Positions 53,110 through 61,227 of a stretch of DNA of 64,000 nucleotides are shown here, one piece after another. Numbering within the stretch: position 1 is the stretch's first letter; the number at the start of each line of letters is the position of its first letter. The stretch comes from Streptomyces griseoincarnatus (GTDB taxonomy: Bacteria; Actinomycetota; Actinomycetes; Streptomycetales; Streptomycetaceae), in contig BMTH01000001.1 of NCBI GenBank assembly GCA_014649575.1, forward strand, positions 186,001 to 250,000, in the 5' to 3' direction. The translations under genes and the position numbers were made by a program. The notes under the pieces were generated by a model. That model had not been told where the DNA came from. It saw only the letters and a list, made by a program, of their open reading frames with translations, and did not search any database.

Positions 53110-54189
53110 GTGCTGTGGAAGACCTTCCGGTGGGCGTTCGCCGTGACGGCCGTCGGGCTGGCGGGCGGGGTGCTGTACGACGGCTGGACGGCGCTCGGGA
53201 TCGTCGCCATCCTCGCCGTGCTGGAGATCTCGCTCTCCTTCGACAACGCGGTCATCAACGCCGGCATCCTCAAGAAGCTCAACGCCTTCTGGCAGCGGAT
53301 CTTCCTCACCATCGGCATCCTCATCGCCGTGTTCGGCATGCGGCTGCTGTTCCCGGTGGTCATCGTGTCCGTCAGCGCGCGGCTGGCTCCGCAGGAGGCC
53401 GTGCACCTGGCGCTCACGGACAAGGAGCGCTATCAGGAGCTGGTCACCGACGCGCATCCGTCGATCGCGGCGTTCGGCGGCATGTTCCTTCTGATGATCT
53501 TCCTGGACTTCATCCTGGAGGACCGTGACACCAAGTGGCTGGGCCGGGTGGAACGGCCCCTGGCGCGGCTCGGCCGCATCGACATGCTGTCGGTGTGCGT
53601 GGCCCTCGTCGTGCTCCTGGTGACCTCCATGACCTTCGCCACCCAGGCCCACCAGCACGGAGGCCACCACGCCGACAAGGCGCAGACCGTGCTGGTCTCG
53701 GGGGTCGCGGGGCTCGTCACCTATCTGGTGGTGCACGGGCTGTCCGGCTTCTTCGAGGCCAGGCTCGCCGGGGAGCAGAGCGACGAGGAGGGCGGGGAGG
53801 CGGCAGGGAGCCGTTCCGGGGTCGCGCTGGCCGGCCGGGCCGCCTTCTTCACCTTCCTGTACCTCGAGGTGCTGGACGCGTCCTTCTCCTTCGACGGGGT
53901 GATCGGCGCCTTCGCCGTCACCAACGACATCGTCCTGATGGCGCTCGGCCTCGGCATCGGCGCCATGTACGTCCGGTCGCTCACCGTCTACCTGGTGCGC
54001 CAGGGCACGCTGGACGACTACGTGTACCTGGAGCACGGCGCCCATTACGCGATCGGCGCCCTCGCCGCCGTGCTGCTCGTCAGCATCCGCTACGAGGTGA
54101 ACGACATCGTGACCGGCCTGATCGGGGTCACCCTCATCGGCGCGGCCTTCTGGTCGTCCGTCCGTTACAACCGGGCCACGGCGGGCTGA
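53110..54189 (+). CDS. TerC-like DUF475 integral membrane protein
   Basis: 359 residues from GTG 53110 with AAGGGAGAG upstream. About nine helices. Two Asp motifs in membrane segments, LEISLSFDNAVINAGIL and LDASFSFDGVIGAFAVTN, are the metal-site signature of TerC/DUF475 proteins. A His-rich loop (ATQAHQHGGHHADKAQT) and a Glu-rich loop (EQSDEEGGEAAGSR) are cytoplasmic or periplasmic metal-binding candidates. Family members affect manganese or tellurite handling and protein metalation. Stand-alone; convergent with the PanE-like gene. Confidence 0.86.
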   Translation: MLWKTFRWAFAVTAVGLAGGVLYDGWTALGIVAILAVLEISLSFDNAVINAGILKKLNAFWQRIFLTIGILIAVFGMRLLFPVVIVSVSARLAPQEAVHLALTDKERYQELVTDAHPSIAAFGGMFLLMIFLDFILEDRDTKWLGRVERPLARLGRIDMLSVCVALVVLLVTSMTFATQAHQHGGHHADKAQTVLVSGVAGLVTYLVVHGLSGFFEARLAGEQSDEEGGEAAGSRSGVALAGRAAFFTFLYLEVLDASFSFDGVIGAFAVTNDIVLMALGLGIGAMYVRSLTVYLVRQGTLDDYVYLEHGAHYAIGALAAVLLVSIRYEVNDIVTGLIGVTLIGAAFWSSVRYNRATAG

Positions 54190-54213
54190 CCGGCGGCTTC
54201 GGGCGCCCGTCGG

Positions 54214-55143
54214 TCAGGCGCCGGACGGGGCGCCGTCGACGTAGGGGGCCAGGATGTCGGCGACCGTGCGGTTGCGGGGCGCGGGGACGCCGAGTTCGTC
54301 GGCGAGGTCGGCCACTCCCCCGCTGAGCCAGGGCAGTTCGAGACGGTGACCGTGCTCGAGGTCGTTGTGCATGGACGACGTCATGTCCGCGGGGAGGGTG
54401 TCGCAGAAGGCGAGCTGCCGCTCGGCGAAGTCCTCGGCCAGCGCGACGCCGGACGCGCGGGCGACGGCCACGGCCTCCGCCATGACGTCCCGCAGCAGCA
54501 CCCGCGTGCGCTCGTGGGAGCGGACGACGCCGATGGGCCGGCGGACGGCCGTGGTGGTGGCCGAGTGGCCGACGAGGAAGACGTACTTCTCCCAGATCAC
54601 CCGGTCGACGTCCGCGCTGACCTCGGCGTCGACGCCCGCCTCGGTGCACGCGTGGAGGAACTGTCGCGCCACCGGCTCCTGCTCGGGGTGACGGGCGCCG
54701 AAGACCATACGCTGCAGGGTGCCGTTGTGCCGGACGACGCCCGGTTCCTCGATGAAGGCGGAGATGAAGCACGCGCCGCCGAGCAGGGACTCGGGGGGCA
54801 GACGGCGGGCGAGGACGGCGTCCTTGTGCACCCCGTTCTGCAGCGACAGCACGGGCGTGCCGGCCAGTTCGGAGGCGCCCAGCTGACGTGCGACGTCATC
54901 GGTGTCCCACAGCTTCACGGCGACGATCACCAGGTCCGCGCCGTCCACGTCGGCCACGCTCTCCACCACCGAGCCGGGCGAGGTGCGCACGTCCCCCAGC
55001 GGGCTGCGCACGAGGAGCCCCGAGCGCCGTACGGCCTCCAGGTGGCGTCCCCGGGCCACGAAGGTGACCTCGTGGCCCGCCGCGGCGAGCCGCGCCCCGA
55101 AGTAGCCCCCGACCCCGCCCGCTCCGACAATCGCGATCCGCAT
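54214..55143 (-). CDS. Ketopantoate reductase (PanE/ApbA) family protein
   Basis: 309 residues. N-terminal Rossmann RIAIVGAGGVGGYFGARLAA, VIVAVKLWDT and VLSLQNGVHKDAVLARRLP. The C-terminal helical domain includes VIWEKYVFLVG (catalytic Lys in EKYVF), and TSSMHNDLEHGHRLELPWLS with the Asn/Ser substrate residues. NADPH-dependent reduction of ketopantoate or a similar 2-keto acid. Several paralogues occur in actinobacteria, so pantothenate synthesis is not certain. Divergent from a CGNR regulator over 47 bases with an imperfect dyad. Confidence 0.87.
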   Translation of the reverse strand: MRIAIVGAGGVGGYFGARLAAAGHEVTFVARGRHLEAVRRSGLLVRSPLGDVRTSPGSVVESVADVDGADLVIVAVKLWDTDDVARQLGASELAGTPVLSLQNGVHKDAVLARRLPPESLLGGACFISAFIEEPGVVRHNGTLQRMVFGARHPEQEPVARQFLHACTEAGVDAEVSADVDRVIWEKYVFLVGHSATTTAVRRPIGVVRSHERTRVLLRDVMAEAVAVARASGVALAEDFAERQLAFCDTLPADMTSSMHNDLEHGHRLELPWLSGGVADLADELGVPAPRNRTVADILAPYVDGAPSGA

Positions 55144-55160
55144 GGCCACCCGTCTCCCTT

Positions 55161-55185
55161 GATAACCGTGTCGGGGGTTACTATC
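55161..55185. promoter_or_regulatory. Imperfect dyad between PanE-like and CGNR genes
   Basis: GATAACC faces GGTTACTATC in the short divergent region. With a two-base bulge it forms an inverted repeat that the CGNR protein could recognise. Weak evidence. Confidence 0.4.
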
Positions 55186-55190
55186 GCCCC

Positions 55191-55811
55191 ATGGGAGCCG
55201 CGCCGCAAGCACCGCGTACGAGGGTCACCGCCCGGGCACGTGATCTCCGGTTCGACGCCGGCTCGCTGTCGCTGAACCTCGTGGCGACCGTGGGGCGCCG
55301 GCCCGTCGGCCCGGTGGAGCGGATGGGGGACGCGGAACGGCTGGCCGCGTGGTGCAGTGGCGTGGGGCTGACACCGGCGCCCGGGTACGAGGCGGAGGCG
55401 CTGCTGCGGTCGCTGCACGCGTTGCGCGACGCGGCGTACGACATCGCCTCGTCGCTGCTGGACGGGCACCGCCCCTCCCCCGCGTCCGTGGACCTGGTCA
55501 ACGGCCTGGCCGCCCGCGAAACGCCCGCCGTCCGGCTGGAGTTGACGCCGGCCGGCGTGCGACCGGCGCCCGGCGGCGACCTGCTCACCGAGGACGCCCT
55601 GCTGTCGGTGGTCGCGCGGGACCTGATCGGGCTCGTCTCCGACGCGTCGCGCAGGGAGCGGCTGACGATGTGCGCGTCCGCGGTGTGCCGGATGCTCTAC
55701 CTCAACCCGGCCTCGGGCCGCGCCCGCCAGTGGTGCTCCATGCGGCGCTGCGGCAACAACGCCAAGGCGGCGGCACACCGGCGGCGCAGGGCGGCGACGG
55801 CCGAGGGCTGA
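55191..55811 (+). CDS. CGNR zinc-finger (ABATE-domain) regulator
   Basis: 206 residues. The N-terminal ABATE domain has LSLNLVATVGRRPVGPVERM and LVNGLAARETPAVRLEL. The C-terminal CGNR zinc finger reads MCASAVCRMLYLNPASGRAR, QWCSMRRCGNNAKAAAHRRR, with two C-x4-C/C-x4-C pairs and the CGN signature. Probable DNA-binding regulator of the divergent PanE-like gene or a nearby stress gene. ABC-F leader and gene follow 56 bases downstream on the same strand. Confidence 0.88.
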   Translation: MGAAPQAPRTRVTARARDLRFDAGSLSLNLVATVGRRPVGPVERMGDAERLAAWCSGVGLTPAPGYEAEALLRSLHALRDAAYDIASSLLDGHRPSPASVDLVNGLAARETPAVRLELTPAGVRPAPGGDLLTEDALLSVVARDLIGLVSDASRRERLTMCASAVCRMLYLNPASGRARQWCSMRRCGNNAKAAAHRRRRAATAEG

Positions 55812-55867
55812 CCGCCCCGGCCGGATACGGCCTGGAACGAGACGGACCGTCTTGCTAGGGTGGGCGT

Positions 55868-55891
55868 ATGCGCCACTACTTCTTTCTCTGA
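55868..55891 (+). CDS. Seven-codon leaderless upstream ORF ahead of the ABC-F gene
   Basis: ATG CGC CAC TAC TTC TTT CTC TGA (MRHYFFL), ending 65 bases before the ABC-F start. TAGGGT at 55856-55861 occupies -12 to -7 relative to the ATG, the standard position for a leaderless transcript. Short, aromatic-rich leader peptides upstream of antibiotic-resistance ABC-F genes often act as ribosome-stalling attenuators. CCCTG (55924-55928) can pair with CAGGG (55944-55948) to hide the downstream Shine-Dalgarno. Function inferred. Confidence 0.55.
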   Translation: MRHYFFL

Positions 55892-55956
55892 GTCCGGGCA
55901 CGGCCGACGCCGCCGTCATCGCCCCCTGTCACCTCTCTCACCTCAGGGAAAGACCC

Positions 55957-57618
55957 ATGCGCGCACGCGCCCGCACCCTCGCGCCCGCCCTCGCGGCGCA
56001 GCTGTCCGTCAAGGACGTCACCAAGTCCTACGGCCCCCGCGCCGTCCTCGACCAGATCACCTTCACCGTCCGCCCCGGTGAGCGGGCTGCCGTCATCGGG
56101 GAGAACGGGGCCGGGAAGTCCACCCTGCTGCGACTCCTCGCCGGGGCGGAGACGCCCGACGACGGCGAGATCACCGCCGTCTTCCCCGGCGGCACCGGCC
56201 ACCTCACCCAGACCCCCGTACCGGCGCCCGACCGCACCGTGCAGGCCGCGGTCGACCTCGCCCTCGCCCCGCTGCGCGCCCTGGAACGCCGGCTGCGTGC
56301 GGCGGAGGAGCGCCTCGGTGAGGCGTCCGAGACCGAACTCGCAGCCTACGGCGACCTGTTGACCACGTACGAGCAGCGCGACGGCTACCGTGCCGACGCG
56401 CGGGTGGACGCGGCCATGCACGGCCTGGGGCTGGCCGGTGTGACCCGCGGCCGGCTGCTCGGCTCGCTCTCCGGCGGTGAGCAGTCGCGGCTGGCGCTCG
56501 CCTGCGTCCTGGCCGCGGACCCCGAACTGCTGCTGCTCGACGAACCGACCAACCATCTCGACGCGTCCGCGGTGCACTGGCTGGAGGAACGGCTGCGCGC
56601 GCACCGCGGCACCGTCGTGGCCGTCACCCACGACCGGCCGTTCATCGAGCGGGTCGCCACCACCATCCTGGAGGTCGACCGCGACACCCGCTCGGTACGC
56701 CGGTACGGCGACGGCTGGGCCGGGTACCGGGCGGCTAAAGCGGCCGCGCGGCGCCGCGCCGAGCAGGAACACGCGGAGTGGCTCGACGAGGTCGCCCGCG
56801 CGGAGGAGTTGCTGGGGGCGGCGGGCCGGCGGCTGTCCACCACCGGCGGCGATCCCCGGCAGGGCTTCGGCAAGCACCGCCGGTCCCACGAGGCGAAGCT
56901 GGGCGGCCAGGTGCGGGCGGTGCGCGAACGGCTGGCCCGGCTGCGGCGCGCACCGGTGCCGGCTCCGCCCGAGCCGCTGCGGTTCACGCCGGCTCCGGCG
57001 GTGCCGGATGGCGAACAGCCCGCCGCAGACACCGGTTGCGCGCTTCCGCTCGTCGAGCTGGAGGACGTCGGCGTCGGCGAACGACTGCGGCTGGACGGGC
57101 GGTTGGCCGTCCGGCCCGGGCAACGGCTTCTGGTCACCGGGGAGAACGGGGCCGGCAAGTCGACCCTGTTGCGGGTGCTGGCCGGGGACCTGGAGCCGGA
57201 CAAGGGGGCGGTGCGCCGCCCGGCCACCGTCGCTTACCTGCCGCAGGAGCTGCCCGTCCGCGTGGGGCGGCTCCCGCTGCTCGCCGCGTTCGCCGCTCGG
57301 CGGCCGGGGCCGGTCGAGGAGCACCGTGACACGCTGCTGTCGCTCGGGCTGTTCCGCGAGGAGGACCTGACGGTGCCGGTCGCGGCGCTGTCGGCGGGGC
57401 AGCAACGGCGCCTGCAGATCGCCCGGTTGGTGACCCGGTCGGCGGAACTGCTGGTGCTCGACGAGCCGACCAACCATGTGGCGCTCGACCTCGTCGAGGA
57501 CCTGGAGGCGGCGCTGGCCGTGTATCCGGGTGCCGTGGTGGCCGTGTCCCACGACCGCGGCTTCCAGGCGCGCTTTCCAGGTGAGCGGCTTCGGTTGCGG
57601 GAAGGGCGGCTGATCTGA
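55957..57618 (+). CDS. ABC-F family ATPase (ribosome-protection/antibiotic-resistance type)
   Basis: 553 residues, two ABC modules and no membrane domain. Module 1: Walker A GENGAGKSTLLRLLAG (about 48-63), signature LSGGEQSRLALACVLAA, Walker B LLLLDEPTNHLD. Module 2: GENGAGKSTLLRVLAG, LSAGQQRRLQIARLV, LLVLDEPTNH. A charged linker (about 265-330) with ARRRAEQEHAEWLDEVARAE is the ribosome-contacting arm. ABC-F proteins displace macrolides, lincosamides, streptogramins or pleuromutilins from the ribosome. A leader ORF upstream suggests drug-induced attenuation. AGGGAAAG precedes ATG 55957. Confidence 0.9.
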   Translation: MRARARTLAPALAAQLSVKDVTKSYGPRAVLDQITFTVRPGERAAVIGENGAGKSTLLRLLAGAETPDDGEITAVFPGGTGHLTQTPVPAPDRTVQAAVDLALAPLRALERRLRAAEERLGEASETELAAYGDLLTTYEQRDGYRADARVDAAMHGLGLAGVTRGRLLGSLSGGEQSRLALACVLAADPELLLLDEPTNHLDASAVHWLEERLRAHRGTVVAVTHDRPFIERVATTILEVDRDTRSVRRYGDGWAGYRAAKAAARRRAEQEHAEWLDEVARAEELLGAAGRRLSTTGGDPRQGFGKHRRSHEAKLGGQVRAVRERLARLRRAPVPAPPEPLRFTPAPAVPDGEQPAADTGCALPLVELEDVGVGERLRLDGRLAVRPGQRLLVTGENGAGKSTLLRVLAGDLEPDKGAVRRPATVAYLPQELPVRVGRLPLLAAFAARRPGPVEEHRDTLLSLGLFREEDLTVPVAALSAGQQRRLQIARLVTRSAELLVLDEPTNHVALDLVEDLEAALAVYPGAVVAVSHDRGFQARFPGERLRLREGRLI

Positions 57619-57827
57619 CCGCGCGTGCTCGCCCCTCCTGCGACCGCGCCGAGCTGAGTCCGGCGGCACCGCCCATGGGTGTGTGGCGTCGGGCCCTCGC
57701 TCGGGCCCACGGTCGTGTCCTTGGGTGCGGGCACACCCTGTGCCGGGAGTCGGCCCTGCCGGGTCTGGCGTCTCCTGCGGACCACGGAGGAAACGCCGGA
57801 GCGGGTGGTGACACGGCCGCGGGGCCG

Positions 57828-58907
57828 TCAGGCTCCGGCCGCACCGGCCCCCGGCTGCACCAGCCCGAAACGGAAGAGGCTCTCCGCGGTGTCGACGACG
57901 GTCTGCGCGGCGTCGCGGGGCTCCCAGCCCAGGAGGGAACGCGCCTTCGTGTTGTCGATGACCGGGACACGGCCCCTCAGCGTCGCGGCCTCACGGAGCG
58001 AGGGCTCGGTCCGTGCCCGCTCCACCACTTCCCCGACGGTGAGTTCGCGTACGGGAAGGAGGTCGGCGGCAGCCGGGTACCTCTCCCGCAGGATGCCTGC
58101 CATCTCCCAGAAGCTCAGCGCGGGTCCGCTGACGCCGATGAACCGTTCGCCCGCCGCCCGGGGATGGAGCATGGCCCGCAGGTGGAGGTCCGCGGCGTCC
58201 CGCACGTCGACCACACCGAAGTGCATGACCGGCACGACAGGCATGTCGCCGTTCAGCATGGCGCGTACGAGACCCGCCGAGGCGGAGGGCCGGTCGCCGA
58301 GCACAGGTCCGAAGATGCCCGTGGGATTGACGACGGTCAGCTCGACGCCGCCCTTGTCCTTCACGTACTCCCAGGCGGCTCGTTCGGCGAGGGTCTTGGA
58401 CTTGTGGTACGGGGGCAGGCCCTCGGTGTCGGGATCGGTCCAGTCCGCTTCCGAGTAGTGGCCGTCCTCCTTCACCGTGTAGCCGATGGCGGCGAAGGAC
58501 GACGTCATCACCACGCGGGCCACGCCGGCCTCCCGGGCCGCGCCGATGACGCGGAGCGCGCCGTCCCTGGCCGGACGGATCAGCTCGTCCTCCGTCTCCG
58601 GTGGGGTGAACGGGAACGGCGAGGCGAGGTGAAGCACGTGGCCGACGCCGTCCATGGCGTCGGACCAGCCCCGGTCCTCGTCCAGGGAGGCCGTCCCGAA
58701 CGTCAGCCCGCCGACCGGATCGACACCGGCCTGACGGAGCGCTTCGAGCACGTCATCCCGCTGGCTCTCCTTCCGGATCGTCACTCGGGTGGGTACGCCC
58801 TCCCGGAGCAGACGGGCCACCGTGTGGCCGCCGAGGTATCCGGTGGCACCGGTGACCAGTACGGGTTCTCCGGCTTCCGCGAGCCGCTCGAGGTCTTCAG
58901 GGAACAT
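57828..58907 (-). CDS. NAD-dependent epimerase/dihydroflavonol-reductase-like SDR
   Basis: 359 residues from ATG 58907, with AAGGACG upstream; an ATG six codons earlier lacks a site. VLVTGATGYLGGHTVARLLR (NAD(P) loop), VLHLASPFPFTPPETEDEL, VVMTSSFAAIGYTVKE and PPYHKSKTLAERAAWEYV (Tyr-x3-Lys) define an extended SDR of the aldehyde/cinnamoyl reductase type. GERFIGVSGPALSFWEMAGI and WEPRDAAQTVVDTAESL follow. Probably reduces an aldehyde or ketone. Its promoter carries the MerR-type operator. Confidence 0.88.
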   Translation of the reverse strand: MFPEDLERLAEAGEPVLVTGATGYLGGHTVARLLREGVPTRVTIRKESQRDDVLEALRQAGVDPVGGLTFGTASLDEDRGWSDAMDGVGHVLHLASPFPFTPPETEDELIRPARDGALRVIGAAREAGVARVVMTSSFAAIGYTVKEDGHYSEADWTDPDTEGLPPYHKSKTLAERAAWEYVKDKGGVELTVVNPTGIFGPVLGDRPSASAGLVRAMLNGDMPVVPVMHFGVVDVRDAADLHLRAMLHPRAAGERFIGVSGPALSFWEMAGILRERYPAAADLLPVRELTVGEVVERARTEPSLREAATLRGRVPVIDNTKARSLLGWEPRDAAQTVVDTAESLFRFGLVQPGAGAAGA

Positions 58908-58980
58908 GTGGGTCGTCCTTGGCATCGTGTGGGGTGGGCCGTGCCGCGGTGGCGGCCGGCCGTCTGGACACGAGCCTCCG

Positions 58981-59002
58981 TGACCTGAAGCGCTTCAAGT
59001 CA
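58981..59002. promoter_or_regulatory. MerR operator upstream of the SDR gene
   Basis: 22-bp near-perfect palindrome, TGACCTGAAGC then GCTTCAAGTCA, one mismatched pair; TTGACT on the minus strand is a fitting -35. The same element occurs at the merR promoter (59585-59606). Confidence 0.75.
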
Positions 59003-59119
59003 AGCGACGCGGACCGGCACGGCCGGACGCGGTCGCCGGGGCGCCTCCCGCGCCCGACACGGCGTCGTCCGTCGCGTGCGGCGGGTGGTACGCAGGGCGT
59101 CCCCGCGGCCGCCGCCGCG

Positions 59120-59587
59120 TCAGCGAAGGCCCTCGCGGGCGGCGGCGATCTCGGGCACGATCCGGCTCTCACCGTCGGCATCGCCACGCTCCCGCGCGGC
59201 CCACAGCTCCGCCTTGAGCGCGAGGTACCTCCGGCGGACGTGCATGCGCTCGATCTCCTCCTGGATTCTGGAGACGTTGCGTTCGAACAGTTCGCGCATC
59301 AGTGCGGCGTTGTCCTCACGGCCGTCCAGGAACCGCAGGTAGTCGCGCATGTCCTGGACACTCATACCGGTCGCCCTGAGGCAGCCCAACGCCTCGATCA
59401 TCACCACCGCGTGTCCGCCGTAGCGACGATGGCCGCTGCTCTCGTCACGGGGAACGGGCCCGATCAGACCGATCTTCTCGTAGTACCGCAACGTCGCCTC
59501 GGACAGGCCACTGATCTTCGACATGTCCTGGATGCTCACCGAGGCCCTGTCGCCGTCCGTCGTCGTCATACCTCCAGCCTTGCCCAC
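59120..59587 (-). CDS. MerR-family regulator (NmlR/AdhR-like)
   Basis: 155 residues from GTG 59587 (an ATG at 59569 has GGAGG only one base away). IQDMSKISGLSEATLRYYEK and IGLIGPVPRDESSGHRRYGG make the MerR helix-turn-helix. A coiled region (NVSRIQEEIERMHVRRRYLA) forms the dimer. No conserved metal-binding Cys cluster is visible. The type with NmlR/AdhR-like sites senses aldehydes or nitrosothiols. Its own start region has a copy of the 22-bp operator found at the SDR promoter, so it regulates both genes. Confidence 0.87.
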   Translation of the reverse strand: MGKAGGMTTTDGDRASVSIQDMSKISGLSEATLRYYEKIGLIGPVPRDESSGHRRYGGHAVVMIEALGCLRATGMSVQDMRDYLRFLDGREDNAALMRELFERNVSRIQEEIERMHVRRRYLALKAELWAARERGDADGESRIVPEIAAAREGLR

Positions 59588-59606
59588 CTGAAGCGCTTGA
59601 GGTCAA
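59585..59606. promoter_or_regulatory. MerR operator at its own promoter
   Basis: CACCTGAAGC and GCTTGAGGTCA; TTGACC on the minus strand provides the -35. It overlaps the GTG start. Two mismatched pairs compared with the copy at the SDR gene. Confidence 0.7.
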
Positions 59607-59754
59607 GCGGGGCCCGGTCCCCGACGCCGACGATCCGGCAGCGAAGCCCTTGAGGGACGCCGGGGACGACCCCGGGCGCGATGCGGCGTGCGTCGCCGGC
59701 CGGCGACGGGTGACCGCGGCACGGGTGCGTTCCACCTCGCAGGCCGCGGTCGGC

Positions 59755-60201
59755 TCACCCGGCCTCTCGACGGCGAGCGACCGCTCGGAGGGCGAGCCAG
59801 CCGGCGCACGCGCCGACCGCGTACCAGAACAGGTCCGGTGCGTTGAAGGTCGAGCCGAGGACCAGGCGGGCGGCGGTGCTGCGGGCGGACAGTCCGGCGG
59901 GCAGTCCGGTCAGCTGGAGCAGCTCCACCGCCCAGCTCACCGCGAGCGCGATCCCCGCCGCCCGCGCTGGCGTCGAACGCGGCGCCAGCAGCACGACGAG
60001 GGTGAGGATCAGCAGGGTGTACAGCGCGTCCCCGCCGTACTTCGCGACGTCGCCCGTCGCCACCGCCCGCAGGCCCAGTCCCGCGCCGACGGTCACCAGC
60101 GCCGCGACCGCCGCCAGGAGCCGGGTACGGCCCGTCGCCTCCGGCGCGGGCGGCCCGCTCCTGTCTGCGGGGCGGGCCGGCCGGACAGCTCTGTCGCTCA
60201 T
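59755..60201 (-). CDS. DUF2809 family membrane protein
   Basis: 148 residues. Four helices: about 30-50, 58-75, 83-100 and 122-142. YGGDALYTLLILTLVVLLAP, ALAVSWAVELLQLTGLP and LVLGSTFNAPDLFWYAVGA are DUF2809 motifs. Function unknown. Divergent from the DoxX gene, with 169 bases between starts. Confidence 0.84.
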   Translation of the reverse strand: MSDRAVRPARPADRSGPPAPEATGRTRLLAAVAALVTVGAGLGLRAVATGDVAKYGGDALYTLLILTLVVLLAPRSTPARAAGIALAVSWAVELLQLTGLPAGLSARSTAARLVLGSTFNAPDLFWYAVGACAGWLALRAVARRREAG

Positions 60202-60370
60202 GGGGGACGAGTCTGCCAGCCGCCACCCGGAGGACCGTTGCCGACCTGTGTCCTACGGGGGCCCGAACCGCTGAACGGGGCGGCCGGCACGCACGTTAGT
60301 GAAGGGCGGACGGCCTCCGCGCCGCCCCCTTCCTCTGCCCTGCGCACCGGCCACTGCAAGGAGTTCCACC

Positions 60371-60799
60371 ATGGGCGTCACCGACCGGCTCGACCGTCAC
60401 CAGCCACTGGTCCTCGGTCTGTTCCGCATCGTCATCGGGCTGCTGTTCACCAGTGAGGGTGCGGCCACCCTGTTCGGTGTGCTGGACCGGGACGCCACGC
60501 CCGCCGGTGACTGGCCCTTCTGGTACGCGGGGGTGATCGAGCTGGTCTGCGGCGCGCTCATCCTGCTCGGGGTCCTCACCCGGGCCGCCGCGTTCCTCAG
60601 CTCGGGCGCCATGGCCTTCGCCTATTTCACCGAGCACCAGCCGGACGGCCTCTTCCCCCTCCAGAACGGCGGCCTGTCACCGGCGCTGTTCTGCTGGGGG
60701 TTCCTGCTCCTCGTGTTCTTCGGGCCCGGGTCCCTGGCCCTGTCGGGCCTCTTCCGCCGCGACGCCACTGCCACGGCCGCGTCCGGAGTCCGCGGCTAG
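60371..60799 (+). CDS. DoxX family membrane protein
   Basis: 142 residues. VLGLFRIVIGLLFTSEGAAT, WPFWYAGVIELVCGALILLG and AFAYFTEHQPDGLFPLQNGG are DoxX motifs, with four helices. DoxX-type proteins take part in oxidative-stress or thiol redox defence in actinobacteria. CAAGGAG precedes ATG 60371. Ends at a terminator before the ArsR operon. Confidence 0.87.
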   Translation: MGVTDRLDRHQPLVLGLFRIVIGLLFTSEGAATLFGVLDRDATPAGDWPFWYAGVIELVCGALILLGVLTRAAAFLSSGAMAFAYFTEHQPDGLFPLQNGGLSPALFCWGFLLLVFFGPGSLALSGLFRRDATATAASGVRG

Positions 60800-60808
60800 C
60801 CGAACCGG

Positions 60809-60841
60809 AAGCCGCCCCTGGCAACTCGCCGGGGGCGGCTT
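60809..60841 (+). terminator. Terminator after the DoxX gene
   Basis: 10-bp perfect stem (AAGCCGCCCC, 60809-60818, with 60832-60841) with a 13-base loop and TTT at the end. Confidence 0.8.
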
Positions 60842-60888
60842 TCGCATGGCCGAAGCCGGTTTTCGCGGGACCGAAGGAGGCTTTCGCA

Positions 60889-60918
60889 TTGATAGGCAAG
60901 CGAGCACTTGCCTATAGT
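60889..60918 (+). promoter_or_regulatory. Leaderless ArsR promoter with embedded perfect operator
   Basis: TTGATA (60889-60894), 18 bases, TATAGT (60913-60918). TATAGT lies exactly -12 to -7 from the GTG at 60925, so the transcript should be leaderless. ATAGGCAAG-N6-CTTGCCTAT (60892-60915), a perfect 9-bp dyad, fills the promoter: bound repressor would exclude RNA polymerase. Confidence 0.75.
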
Positions 60919-60924
60919 GGGGGC

Positions 60925-61227
60925 GTGGCCGACGACCTCTTCAAAGCTCTGGCGGACGGAACCCGCCGCACGATCCTCGACGAGCTGACGGAGAAGTCCG
61001 GACAGACACTGTTCGAGATCTGTGCGCGCCTGAGCATGAAACACGGGCTCGGCATCTCACGCCAGGCGGTGTCACAGCACCTCGCCGTCCTGGAGGCGGC
61101 CGGGCTCGTCGAGACCCGGCGGGAGGGCCGGTACAAGTTCCACGACCTGAACGTCGCGCCGCTGCGGCACATCACCGGGCGCTGGCTCGACCCCCCTGCC
61201 CCCGCACCGGAGGAGGACCCCTCATGA
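60925..61227 (+). CDS. ArsR/SmtB-family winged-helix repressor
   Basis: 100 residues from GTG 60925. DDLFKALADGTRRTILDELT, FEICARLSMKHGLGISRQAV and SQHLAVLEAAGLVETRREGR are the ArsR winged helix. No paired metal-binding Cys/His cluster is visible beyond Cys near residue 35, so it is probably a non-metal sensor. It overlaps the VOC gene by four bases (ATGA). The operator in the promoter is a strong candidate for its own binding site. Confidence 0.88.
   Translation: MADDLFKALADGTRRTILDELTEKSGQTLFEICARLSMKHGLGISRQAVSQHLAVLEAAGLVETRREGRYKFHDLNVAPLRHITGRWLDPPAPAPEEDPS

Noticed and set aside
59588..59754. Possible short gene between MerR and DUF2809
   Set aside because: No frame with a ribosome binding site or recognisable motif.
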